DNA of 19,614 nt, taken from assembly GCA_913046155.1 (NCBI GenBank), contig CAJWRY010000014.1, positions 1 to 19,614 of the forward strand. The letters are read 5' to 3'. The DNA comes from an uncultured Candidatus Nemicrothrix sp. (lineage in GTDB: Bacteria; Actinomycetota; Acidimicrobiia; Acidimicrobiales; UBA8592). Under the pieces are notes generated by a model. It was given only the letters and a program-made list of their open reading frames with translations, searched no databases and was not told the DNA's origin. A program made the position numbers and the translations under genes. Shown in pieces: positions 1 to 7,144 of the stretch (positions are counted from its first letter, which is position 1; every line of letters starts with the position of its first letter).

Positions 1-53
<53 letters not shown>

Positions 54-64
54 CAGCTAGTGGA

Positions 65-880
65 TTAACTGATTGGCTCTTTGCCGGCTTCTTGACGTAT
101 ATCAATTCCGGTTAATAGGGCTCCAAAAATCTTTGTTGAAATACCATTTATAGCGGCGTTTGATGCCATTCGTTTTGGTAGGCGAACTTCTTTTTTATTT
201 TTCTCCACGGCTTTCACGGTGGATTTTGCTACCTTGACCGGGTCAGCAACAGCCATGAAACCGAACTTCATGAATCTGTCTACCCCTCTTTTCATAAGCG
301 GATCGGCGTCAATATCATCCCACATTTTGGTATCAACAGGTCCCAGATGAAGGATGGAGACATTTAAAGGCGTGTATCTCAATTCCATGCGAAGAGATTC
401 GGCATATCGCGTTAGGCCAGCTTTTGAAGAACAGTAAGCAGACATAGCTGGATTACCCGTGGTTGCTGCGATAGAGGATGTATAAACAAGGTGGCCGGCT
501 CCTCTCGAAAGCATTTTAGGTAATACAGCAGCAGTTAAAACCTGTGGAGTGATGAGGTTTATCCTCAGTGTCTCTTCTATTTCCTTTTCAGTTATGTCTT
601 CTATGAGGGTACTTTTCTCTATTCCGGCGTTATTGATCAAGACATCTATAGGTCCGACGCTATCTTCAACATTATCAATGTATGTCCTGGCATCTTCTGG
701 ATCGTTTGCGTCAAAGGGAATAGCAATTCCGTTAATTTCATTCGCAAGATTTGAAATAGCGCTCTCGGTTCTTGCCGATAGGACCACTTGACTTCCAGCG
801 GCGGCAAATTCTTTGGCAATTTCAGCTCCGATACCTCTGGAAGCACCGGTAATGACTACTCTTTTCCCATCTAAATTCAT
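65..880 (-). CDS. Short-chain dehydrogenase/reductase (SDR)
   Basis: This is a 271-residue classical SDR, a cytosolic NAD(P)-dependent oxidoreductase of unknown substrate. The Rossmann motif TGASRGIG is at residues 11-18 and NNAG at 83-86. The catalytic set is N108, S135/S136, Y149 and K153 (YxxxK), followed by a LGPVDT loop. Length is slightly above the usual 250 because of a C-terminal extension of about 50 residues ending in a Lys/Arg-rich and then hydrophobic segment, as in SDRs that act on lipids or associate with membranes (inference). The start is well supported: AGGAG lies 7 bases upstream of the ATG. It follows the nitroreductase gene on the same strand after a 131-base gap with its own promoter and dyad, so it is probably transcribed separately. 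It converges on the tRNA with only 11 bases between them. Confidence 0.9.
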   Translation of the reverse strand: MNLDGKRVVITGASRGIGAEIAKEFAAAGSQVVLSARTESAISNLANEINGIAIPFDANDPEDARTYIDNVEDSVGPIDVLINNAGIEKSTLIEDITEKEIEETLRINLITPQVLTAAVLPKMLSRGAGHLVYTSSIAATTGNPAMSAYCSSKAGLTRYAESLRMELRYTPLNVSILHLGPVDTKMWDDIDADPLMKRGVDRFMKFGFMAVADPVKVAKSTVKAVEKNKKEVRLPKRMASNAAINGISTKIFGALLTGIDIRQEAGKEPIS

Positions 881-927
881 TTTTCTCCTAATTGTTTGAA
901 AAGTTAAGAATGCAACACTCTAACATG

Positions 928-955
928 ATTGTAAAGGTAAGTTAACATACCTTTA
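928..955 (-). promoter_or_regulatory. Promoter of the first SDR with an overlapping 24-base operator-like dyad
   Basis: The plus-strand arms TAAAGGTA (932-939) and TACCTTTA (948-955) are perfect inverted repeats. The middle contains GTTAAC (941-946), so 11 of 12 base pairs of the 24-base dyad match; only A940/A947 fails. On the minus strand a -10-like TACAAT lies at 933-928, overlapping the edge of the dyad, and the gene's AGGAG and ATG follow about 40 bases downstream. A dyad across the -10/-35 spacer is the usual position for a repressor operator such as a TetR, GntR or MarR site. There is no T-run after either arm, so a terminator is unlikely. The regulator is not in the window. Confidence 0.5.
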
Positions 956-1011
956 TTTCATAAATGTTAAATGAAGGAAAGATCATGTCTGAAAGGGCCA
1001 AAGCAAGCGGT

Positions 1012-1449
1012 CTAACTATCACCTAGCACTTCTTTGAGGGCTATTATGGGAATTTTACGTTGAGTTTTGTTTTGGTATGTCCCATAATTTGGGTATTTAT
1101 CAGTGATCTCTTCCCACACTTCCTCGTAATGCTCATCTCCAAGAACATGCGCGAACATAGTCTTGTTTTCTGATTGGGTTTCAATCTTTACTTTTGGGTT
1201 CTTAAGAAGGTTCATGTACCACTCTGGGTGACGATCGTCTCCGCCTTTTGAAGCGACAAGACAAATATCTCCATCAAAGCTAATCGGACTGGTTAACATG
1301 ACTGTTCTATCTTGCCCGCTTACCCGACCAATGGTTGTCAACTTAATAACTGGCATACCATAAGCATCCCAACCTCTTTTGCCTGCGGTAACTTTGATGA
1401 GACTGCGATGTAGGGTGTTAGCTAGTTTCATGAAGCTATCATTAGGCAT
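1012..1449 (-). CDS. Deazaflavin (F420)-dependent nitroreductase family protein
   Basis: This 145-residue protein fits the Ddn/DUF385 family (split beta-barrel, F420H2-dependent reductases, mostly actinobacterial). Residues 38-48 read TTIGRxSGxxR and 66-87 contain ASKGG, HPEWY and NLLKNPKV, the two blocks that line the deazaflavin site in this family. Members reduce quinones, nitro compounds or unknown metabolites; the substrate cannot be predicted. There is no Shine-Dalgarno before the ATG, but TAATGT sits exactly 6 bases upstream (1461-1456), as expected for a leaderless mRNA starting at the A of the ATG. An internal ATG (codon 7) has no better signal. Only 17 bases separate this start from the divergent lipoprotein start at 1467. 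Confidence 0.88.
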   Translation of the reverse strand: MPNDSFMKLANTLHRSLIKVTAGKRGWDAYGMPVIKLTTIGRVSGQDRTVMLTSPISFDGDICLVASKGGDDRHPEWYMNLLKNPKVKIETQSENKTMFAHVLGDEHYEEVWEEITDKYPNYGTYQNKTQRKIPIIALKEVLGDS

Positions 1450-1455
1450 TCCAAA

Positions 1456-1461
1456 ACATTA
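1456..1461 (-). promoter_or_regulatory. -10 box of the nitroreductase gene (leaderless type)
   Basis: TAATGT on the minus strand ends 6 bases before the ATG at 1449, placing it at -12 to -7 relative to the start codon. No Shine-Dalgarno is present. Confidence 0.5.
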
Positions 1462-1466
1462 ACATT

Positions 1467-2348
1467 ATGAATCCGGAACAAAGAATTATCATCTCTATAA
1501 AGTTTCTTGTTGGAATTCTTCTTTCTGTTTTGCTGGTCTCTGGGTGTTCTCAACCGGATTCGGAAAAGGCTTATTTGGTTTCTGTTGAAATAGCAATTGA
1601 TGAGAATAATGGGAATGAAGCGCTAACAGAGCAAGCGACACCTACCGCAACCCCGACTGCAATACCCACGCCTAAAATTGTTCCTACTCCGACAGAAATT
1701 CCGATCCCAACGATTTCTATTGGATATATGGGATTTTCTGGAGAAAGGCCAACTGGATTGGTTATCTCGGAATGCTCTCCACTCACCATTTATGACAAAG
1801 ATGTTGAAGGTGTTCAAGAACATATCGACAGATATGACGAGATGTGTCGAGCGGCTGAAAGTGAAGGGGTAATCTTTGAAGTTAGAAGCGCATTCCGTAA
1901 TTATTATGACCAACTAGATTATTACACTTCGGACAGATTTGGTCCCTCCGTCGCCTTACACCCTGATGAATCAATGCATGTTGCAGGCATGGCTATAGAT
2001 TTAACAGCAAATTCAAAGATATGGACCCACGAAATAGTGGGCTGTTACGATGAAGAAGCAAATAATTTCACTTATCTGCAAGAACCAATTGATCACCTTG
2101 CCTATGCAGTCAAAGTAAGAAACGAAGAAGTGAGCGATTTGTGCCAACAATCAGTAACTGTAGTTCCAATCAAAAGATCCATGCTTTTCGGATTAACTCC
2201 TGGATGCACTGTTCTGACGGAACCTGAATGGTGGGGGGACCCTGAGGTAATTGAATGCAGTTCAGCAACTCTCAAACCTAATGGGATGATTCGGGAAGAT
2301 TGGCACTTTGAGAACGCTGATCTCATCTCTGCTTTCATAGTCAAATAA
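1467..2348 (+). CDS. VanY-like D-alanyl-D-alanine carboxypeptidase lipoprotein (peptidase M15B)
   Basis: This is a 293-residue lipoprotein. A signal sequence (about 10-26) ends in LVSGC with C27 as the lipidated cysteine, followed by a Thr/Pro-rich tether at about 57-83. The catalytic domain shows the zinc motif SMHVAGMAID (H171, D178) and EDWH (E277, H280), the ligand and base pattern of VanY enzymes that cleave the terminal D-Ala of peptidoglycan stem peptides. RSAFR at 140-144 matches the SGYR-type substrate motif. The H171-H280 distance is unusually large: about 100 residues lie between the two ligand motifs, carrying four cysteines (193, 226, 247, 264), with C103 and C127 before them, so disulfides outside the cell are likely. 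It forms a pair with the transglycosylase 13 bases downstream. No Shine-Dalgarno or clear -10 fits this ATG. Confidence 0.88.
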   Translation: MNPEQRIIISIKFLVGILLSVLLVSGCSQPDSEKAYLVSVEIAIDENNGNEALTEQATPTATPTAIPTPKIVPTPTEIPIPTISIGYMGFSGERPTGLVISECSPLTIYDKDVEGVQEHIDRYDEMCRAAESEGVIFEVRSAFRNYYDQLDYYTSDRFGPSVALHPDESMHVAGMAIDLTANSKIWTHEIVGCYDEEANNFTYLQEPIDHLAYAVKVRNEEVSDLCQQSVTVVPIKRSMLFGLTPGCTVLTEPEWWGDPEVIECSSATLKPNGMIREDWHFENADLISAFIVK

Positions 2349-2361
2349 AGCCTGAGGAAAA

Positions 2362-2907
2362 ATGATCGAATTCACTGCCCAAAAGAAAATTGTGACTGCC
2401 GTACTTTTCATAGTTGTTGCTTTCCTTAATACTGGTTGTGGTGAAGGAGAAAACGAGGTCATCGCTTCCGGACGCCTCTATAAACAAATAGCGATTGTAG
2501 AACCAACTCCGACTCCAACTCCGGTCACAACGACGGTAGAGGAGTCAGTGCCTATTGAGGTAGCAACACCTGAACCGACTCCGACGGTAATACTGGTTGA
2601 TTCGCCATATGGTGAAAATGTTGAGAGATGGAGATCTGACGTCCGAGGTGCACTTGCCGAGTATGGTTTAAGCGATGAAGAAGACAGATTCATGAGAGTT
2701 ATGTGGTGTGAAAGTAGAGGGGATCCTGATGCTGTGAATGCAGAAAGTGGTGCATCAGGGTTAATGCAACATATACCTCGATATTGGGACGATAGGGCTC
2801 GTTCTGCTGGTTTCCAAGGAGCGTCTCCATTTGACCCGATAGCTAATATTTACGCTTCTGTTTGGCTTCTTGACGTCGGAGGGTGGAGCCATTGGGAGTG
2901 TAAGTAG
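2362..2907 (+). CDS. SLT-domain lytic transglycosylase lipoprotein
   Basis: This 181-residue lipoprotein has a signal sequence ending in LNTGC (C26), a Thr/Pro tether at about 47-76, and a compact GH23/SLT-type domain at about 85-181. The catalytic glutamate is E117 in WCESRGDP, followed by GLMQ (133-136) and a FDPIANIYAS helix (157-166), the standard SLT pattern. It cleaves the MurNAc-GlcNAc glycan strand, in contrast to its neighbour, which trims stem peptides. C116 and C180 could form a disulfide closing the domain. The closing GGWSHWECK is typical of the short actinobacterial SLT proteins. GAGGA (2354-2358) lies just ahead of the ATG, and the 13-base gap implies co-transcription with the VanY-like gene. 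Both proteins have the same lipobox-tether-domain build. Confidence 0.9.
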   Translation: MIEFTAQKKIVTAVLFIVVAFLNTGCGEGENEVIASGRLYKQIAIVEPTPTPTPVTTTVEESVPIEVATPEPTPTVILVDSPYGENVERWRSDVRGALAEYGLSDEEDRFMRVMWCESRGDPDAVNAESGASGLMQHIPRYWDDRARSAGFQGASPFDPIANIYASVWLLDVGGWSHWECK

Positions 2908-2937
2908 GTTTAGCTGACTATGCAGGGGGCATGCGGT

Positions 2938-2943
2938 TAGACT
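2938..2943 (+). promoter_or_regulatory. -10 box of the PhyH gene (leaderless type)
   Basis: TAGACT ends 6 bases before the ATG at 2950, with no Shine-Dalgarno in between. This supports both the chosen start and an mRNA that begins at the start codon, independent of the upstream lipoprotein pair. Confidence 0.5.
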
Positions 2944-2949
2944 GCCCTT

Positions 2950-3759
2950 ATGGCAAAGGGGCAGCTTCACGAACCATCACCAGCAGTCACTCCCGAGATG
3001 GTGCATGCGTACCAAAGAGATGGTCACGTATGCATTCGGGGCTTAATTGATACCGAAACAGTATTAAATTATCGCCCAATAATTGAAGAGATTTCAGAAT
3101 CTTGGAGGTATGAGAAACGGCCGATAGAGGAACGCGAAACATACGGTAAAGCGTTTTTGCAGGTCCATAATATTTGGCAAAAGAGCATGTTGTGTAAAGA
3201 AATTGTTTTTGCTAAATGCTTTGCGCATGCGGCGTCACAATTGCTTGGAGTAGAGAGCGTGAGAATCTACCATGATCAAACCCTTTTCAAAGAGCCTGGG
3301 GGTGGTCACACGCCATGGCATCAAGACCAAACCTATTGGCCGTTAGAGCCAGGCAGCACAGTTACCATGTGGCTTCCACTGTCTGAAATAACGGAAGAAG
3401 TCGGATCTATGTACTTCGTCTCAGGGTCGCATGAAATGGGAGAGTTTGGTGCCGGGGGGATATCTGACTCAAGCCATGACAAAATTCAAAAATGGATTGA
3501 TAGTAATGGCCACATACCATTTACGCATGGTGCTATGGCTTTAGGTGACGCGACTTTCCATTCAGGCTTCACTCTTCATAGTGCCAAACCCAATCCCACT
3601 CTGGAGACCCGACCAGTCCTCACCGTTATCTACGTTGCAGATGGCGCAGAAATATTAGATCCCACACCAATGCAAGAATTTGATTTAAAGCTTTGGTTAG
3701 GTGGACGTCAGCCAGGCGAAACCGTCAGTAGTGAAATCAATCCTCAGCTATACCCTTAA
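2950..3759 (+). CDS. Phytanoyl-CoA dioxygenase (PhyH) family protein
   Basis: This 269-residue protein is an Fe(II)/2-oxoglutarate-dependent oxygenase of the PhyH family. The iron triad is H124 and D126 in WHQDQTYWPL and H210 in TLHSAKPN; R221 in TRPVLTVIYV is positioned to bind the 2-oxoglutarate carboxylate. The N-terminal YQRDGHVCIRGLID is the usual PhyH opening. Family members hydroxylate very different small molecules (phytanoyl-CoA, ectoine, quorum signals, phosphonates), so the substrate is open. The stop codon overlaps the stop of the opposing exonuclease gene: the TTAA at 3756-3759 ends both genes. A leaderless -10 supports this start. Confidence 0.9.
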   Translation: MAKGQLHEPSPAVTPEMVHAYQRDGHVCIRGLIDTETVLNYRPIIEEISESWRYEKRPIEERETYGKAFLQVHNIWQKSMLCKEIVFAKCFAHAASQLLGVESVRIYHDQTLFKEPGGGHTPWHQDQTYWPLEPGSTVTMWLPLSEITEEVGSMYFVSGSHEMGEFGAGGISDSSHDKIQKWIDSNGHIPFTHGAMALGDATFHSGFTLHSAKPNPTLETRPVLTVIYVADGAEILDPTPMQEFDLKLWLGGRQPGETVSSEINPQLYP

Positions 3760-4358
3760 ATCGGGCGCAGTTTGAATAGCCCAGTAGGCTCAGGCTCATC
3801 CGGTGAAGAAAATACGTTATCAAATGAAACGTCATCTCCCACGAGAGGGGTAATCGCAGCAATAATTTCAGCTACAGCATACGTATCGTCTAAAGCCTGA
3901 TGGGCATTGGCAATATCAATGCCAAATGCATCAGCAACATCACTTAACTTCCTGGTTGGTGGCTTGATAGGGGCATAAACTGAAGCTTTCCTGCTATCCC
4001 AATTTGGAAACAGCAATCCTCGGGGGAGACATCCGCATCTATCCATTTCAGCGTAAAGAAAGCCGAGGTCAAAACTTACGTTATGAGCCACAATAACACT
4101 TCCATCTAGCCTTTTGTAAATATCGCCTGCGACGTCACTAAAGGTCGGGGCATCTGCAACCCAATTGCTGTTAATTCCGTGAATATGCTCAGCGCCGATG
4201 TCACAGTCAAGGCCTGGGTTTAACAATGAAGTCCAACTTTCGCCAATCTCTCCGTGCTGAACGTCAACGATGGCTAACTCAATTGCTCTACTTGACTTAG
4301 GAGAAAAGCCCGTAGTTTCAAAATCAATGCAAGCAAATCTCGTATCTTCAAAACGCAT
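3756..4358 (-). CDS. DEDDh 3'-5' exonuclease (DnaQ/RNase T-like)
   Basis: This 200-residue DEDDh exonuclease has all five acidic/His residues: D12 and E14 in IDFETTG (ExoI), D97 in AHNVSFDLGF (ExoII), and H153 and D158 in NAHQALDD (ExoIII). It resembles DNA polymerase III epsilon-like proofreading domains found as stand-alone proteins, which trim DNA or RNA 3' ends; which nucleic acid it uses cannot be read from sequence. It begins 10 bases after the rhodanese gene on the same strand, without a Shine-Dalgarno or a -10, so it is most likely translated from the rhodanese transcript. The last 25 or so residues, rich in Asp, Glu and Pro, lie beyond the catalytic domain. Confidence 0.92.
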   Translation of the reverse strand: MRFEDTRFACIDFETTGFSPKSSRAIELAIVDVQHGEIGESWTSLLNPGLDCDIGAEHIHGINSNWVADAPTFSDVAGDIYKRLDGSVIVAHNVSFDLGFLYAEMDRCGCLPRGLLFPNWDSRKASVYAPIKPPTRKLSDVADAFGIDIANAHQALDDTYAVAEIIAAITPLVGDDVSFDNVFSSPDEPEPTGLFKLRPI

Positions 4359-4368
4359 ATAGGTAGCG

Positions 4369-4821
4369 CTACTCTTTCGTTATCTCAAGCGAAGACTTGA
4401 TGTCACTCTGGTTTTTGAACCATTTCTCTCCAGATGTCACCTTCTCGACCGTTTGATTAGAATCAACCCACCCTGTAAAGCCTTGCTCAAGGTGGGCAAC
4501 ATTTGAGAATCCTAAATCCTTTAGTGCGGATGTCGCTAATGCTGATCGCCAGCCAAGTGAGCAAAAGAGAACGTAACGCTGGTCAAAGGTAAATTCTTCT
4601 TTATGGTAAGGACTATCAGGGTCAAACCACCACTCAATCATCCCTCTGGGGGCCGAAACAGCACCAGGGATAGTTCCTTCAAGTAGACGCTCTCGAAAGT
4701 CCCGAATATCAATTAAAATCGTGGAACCTTCCGATATCTCTCGTTTGACTTCTTCCACAGATAGTTCCTCAATCTCAGATTTTGCTTTCTTGACCAGATC
4801 GTTAATTGAGGTTCGTTGCAT
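4369..4821 (-). CDS. Rhodanese-like domain protein (single domain)
   Basis: This 150-residue protein carries one rhodanese domain, about residues 18-122. The persulfide cysteine is C87 in FCSLGWRS, which fits the CxxGxRS active-site loop. LIDIRDFRERLLEGTIPGA (36-54) is the standard second motif. Such proteins carry sulfane sulfur or act in tRNA thiolation, thiosulfate or cyanide detoxification; the loop does not tell which. A 28-residue C-terminal tail, charged and without recognisable motif, follows the domain. It is the first gene of a two-gene unit with the exonuclease. The start has TACATT 6 bases upstream and no Shine-Dalgarno, so the transcript is probably leaderless. Confidence 0.92.
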   Translation of the reverse strand: MQRTSINDLVKKAKSEIEELSVEEVKREISEGSTILIDIRDFRERLLEGTIPGAVSAPRGMIEWWFDPDSPYHKEEFTFDQRYVLFCSLGWRSALATSALKDLGFSNVAHLEQGFTGWVDSNQTVEKVTSGEKWFKNQSDIKSSLEITKE

Positions 4822-4827
4822 GATAAC

Positions 4828-4833
4828 AATGTA
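4828..4833 (-). promoter_or_regulatory. -10 box of the rhodanese-exonuclease unit (leaderless type)
   Basis: On the minus strand TACATT ends 6 bases before the ATG at 4821; no Shine-Dalgarno lies between them. The divergent SDR gene starts at 4920, leaving 98 bases for both promoters. Confidence 0.5.
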
Positions 4834-4919
4834 GCCGCAAGATAGAAAAAGCTGGAATCAAGAGAGTCGCTTGATTTGATTCATTCCTGCAACCTAATAG
4901 CCTCAACTGAGGGGGAACA

Positions 4920-5900
4920 ATGACAACATATGGACCAGAGACAACAACAGACGAAGTGCTGCTTGGACATGATTTAACCGGTCGCCACTTCATGATTACG
5001 GGAGCCTCGAGCGGGTTGGGTGAAGAAAGCTCCAGAGCTTTAGCACAAGCAGGCGCCACCGTTACAATGCTGGCGCGTAACCAAAGCAAACTTGATACAG
5101 CAATTGAGCGGATCAAATCGAGCAACCCATCAGCAATATTGAACACTGGAATAGTGGATCTTTCTGATCAGCAATCAATCAGGGATTACGCTCAGGAATT
5201 TTTGGCAACTGGAGTAACTATTGATGTGCTCATTAACAATGCAGGAGTCATGGTCTGCCCATATAGCAAGACCGTTGACGGTATTGAAATGCAATTTGGA
5301 ACAAACCATATAGGCCATTTCCTTTTAACGAATCTCCTAATGCCGGCGATCCTAGCTGGAACTAACCCTCGAATTGTGAATTTATCATCAGCAGGCCATA
5401 CCCACTCAGACGTGAATCTGGACGACCCCAACTTTGAGAAGTGTGAATATAACGCATGGGAATCCTACGGTCGCAGCAAAAGCGCAAACATTCACTTCAC
5501 TCAGGAAATAGTTCACCGTTATGGAGATCGCATACAGAGTTTCGCAGTCCATCCAGGAGTCATTATGACAGAACTTGGCAGACATCTAACTCCTGAATTG
5601 ATGAGTGAAATGACTGAACGAGTGAAATCTAGATCAACGTCTTCCTCCGAAGCGAAGGAGACCGGTGCTCTGCCATTCAAATCAGTGGAAGCAGGAGCAG
5701 CAACTCAGGTGTGGGCTTCCGTAACTGAAGACCTTGCGGAAAATAACGGTGCCTACCTTGGAGATTGTCAGCTAGGGGTGGAAGGCGGGAATCCCAGTGA
5801 ATCCGGATACCTTCCATACATCTTCAATAGAGATACAGCCGAAGCGCTGTGGTCCCTAAGCGAGGAGCTAGTGAAACAAGAGTTTCCTAAATCAACCTAA
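4920..5900 (+). CDS. Retinol-dehydrogenase-like SDR
   Basis: This 326-residue SDR is of the longer type related to retinol dehydrogenases and WW-domain oxidoreductase. Cofactor motif TGASSGLG is at 27-34, NNAG at 106-109, N129 precedes IGHFLLTNLL, S156/S157 lie in NLSSAGH, and Y183/K187 form the YxxxK pair, followed by VHPGVIMTEL. After NNAG it reads VMVCP, a signature of this subgroup. The C-terminal 60 residues (TQVWASVTE, NGAYLGDCQ) match the NADP-type bacterial homologues annotated as oxidoreductases of unknown substrate. The start has a strong Shine-Dalgarno (GAGGGGG, about 4 bases before the ATG). The aminotransferase lies 113 bases downstream with its own leader, so co-transcription is possible but not required. 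Confidence 0.92.
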   Translation: MTTYGPETTTDEVLLGHDLTGRHFMITGASSGLGEESSRALAQAGATVTMLARNQSKLDTAIERIKSSNPSAILNTGIVDLSDQQSIRDYAQEFLATGVTIDVLINNAGVMVCPYSKTVDGIEMQFGTNHIGHFLLTNLLMPAILAGTNPRIVNLSSAGHTHSDVNLDDPNFEKCEYNAWESYGRSKSANIHFTQEIVHRYGDRIQSFAVHPGVIMTELGRHLTPELMSEMTERVKSRSTSSSEAKETGALPFKSVEAGAATQVWASVTEDLAENNGAYLGDCQLGVEGGNPSESGYLPYIFNRDTAEALWSLSEELVKQEFPKST

Positions 5901-5983
5901 ATAATCATCTCAAATGCCTTCGAGAACGCTGATGCTTCAAACCATTAGTACCTGTGGACTTCGCTTACAACAATTTGAAGTAT

Positions 5984-5989
5984 TAATAT
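5984..5989 (+). promoter_or_regulatory. Possible -10 box of the aminotransferase gene
   Basis: TAATAT lies in a very AT-rich stretch (5981-5997) and would place the transcript start near 5996, giving a leader of about 18 bases that carries AGGAGG (6003-6008). No convincing -35 is visible. Confidence 0.35.
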
Positions 5990-6013
5990 TTATAAAACGA
6001 ACAGGAGGATAAA

Positions 6014-7144
6014 GTGCCAGGATTACTACCAGATGTTGATCCAAATGGTTTGATCGAATACTCAGTTGTTTATACAGATAGATCAGTAAATCACATGTCT
6101 TTGAGCTTCCGAGAGGTCATGACTGATATCTCATCAACCCTAAAAGAGGTTTACAACGCTGATGCTATTGCAGTAGTTCCCGGAAGCGGAACTTTTGGAA
6201 TGGAAGCGGTAGCCCGACAATTTGCGACGAATCAAAATGTAATGGTTATTCGCAACGGGTGGTTTAGCTATCGCTGGACCCAGATCCTTGAAATGGGGTC
6301 TATCGCATCATCCCATACAGTGTTGATGGCAAATCCAGTGAGAGATGAGGACCTGGCTCCTTTCGCTCCGCCCGCTCTTGAGCTGGTATTAACGAAAATA
6401 AATGAGGAAAAGCCCAAAGTCGTTTTCGCGCCGCATGTGGAAACATCAGCTGGGATGCTATTGCCTGACGATTACATTTCACAAATTGCTGCCGCTACCC
6501 ACCAAAACGGGGGAATCATGGTCCTTGACTGCATCGCATCAGGAGCTCTGTGGGTTGATATGAAAAAAACCGGAGTGGATGTCATTGTGAGTGCACCTCA
6601 AAAGGGTTGGAGTGGTACACCTTGTTGCGCACTGATAATGATGAGCCAACGAGCGTTGGATACTCTTCAAAGTACTGAAAGTTCAAGCTTCGCATGTGAT
6701 CTAAAGAAATGGCGAGAAATTATGGAAGCCTATGAAAATGGTGGGCATGCCTATCACGCAACAATGCCCACAGATGGATTAAAGAATTTCCGAGATGTTA
6801 TGAAAGAAACACAAGCCCTAGGATTTGAGGCAATGAAGGAAGCACAAATAGAGCTTGGTGAAAAAATGCGTGCTGTTCTTGAAGATCATGGTTATAAGTC
6901 TGTCGCAGCAGATGGTTATAAATCGCCAGGAGTTATCGTCTCATATACAAATGACCCTGCGATCAAATCTGGGGCAAAATTCTCCCAAGCCGGAATGCAA
7001 ATTGCTGGCGGTGTGCCACTTAAATGTGGAGAGCCTGAGGACTTCTCCACATTTCGGATCGGTCTCTTTGGATTAGATAAATTAACAAATATTCAAAGAA
7101 CAGTGGAAACCTTTGCAAGCACTCTCTCTACTGTTCAAGAGTAA
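6014..7144 (+). CDS. Class V (alanine/serine-glyoxylate-type) PLP aminotransferase
   Basis: This 376-residue fold-type I, class V aminotransferase has K197 in SAPQKGWSGTP as the PLP-binding lysine. GSGT (57-60) grips the phosphate, HVETSAG (141-147) stacks on the cofactor and D172 in VLDCIASG contacts the pyridine nitrogen. YHATMPTD further on matches the substrate-pocket loop of alanine-glyoxylate and serine-glyoxylate enzymes. It starts with GTG behind a perfect AGGAGG (6003-6008). The N-terminus (PDVDPNGLIEYSVVYTDRS) lacks the usual GPGP opening but is shared by a recognised bacterial subgroup, so it does not look truncated. Likely role: moving an amino group between glyoxylate or pyruvate and an amino acid. 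The last 17 bases overlap the 3' end of the opposing ABM gene. Confidence 0.9.
   Translation: MPGLLPDVDPNGLIEYSVVYTDRSVNHMSLSFREVMTDISSTLKEVYNADAIAVVPGSGTFGMEAVARQFATNQNVMVIRNGWFSYRWTQILEMGSIASSHTVLMANPVRDEDLAPFAPPALELVLTKINEEKPKVVFAPHVETSAGMLLPDDYISQIAAATHQNGGIMVLDCIASGALWVDMKKTGVDVIVSAPQKGWSGTPCCALIMMSQRALDTLQSTESSSFACDLKKWREIMEAYENGGHAYHATMPTDGLKNFRDVMKETQALGFEAMKEAQIELGEKMRAVLEDHGYKSVAADGYKSPGVIVSYTNDPAIKSGAKFSQAGMQIAGGVPLKCGEPEDFSTFRIGLFGLDKLTNIQRTVETFASTLSTVQE

Noticed and set aside
1571..1789. Gly/Val-repeat protein on the minus strand inside the VanY-like gene
   Set aside because: The repeat is only the reverse reading of the Thr/Pro-rich tether; the same effect is seen antisense to the SLT gene's tether.
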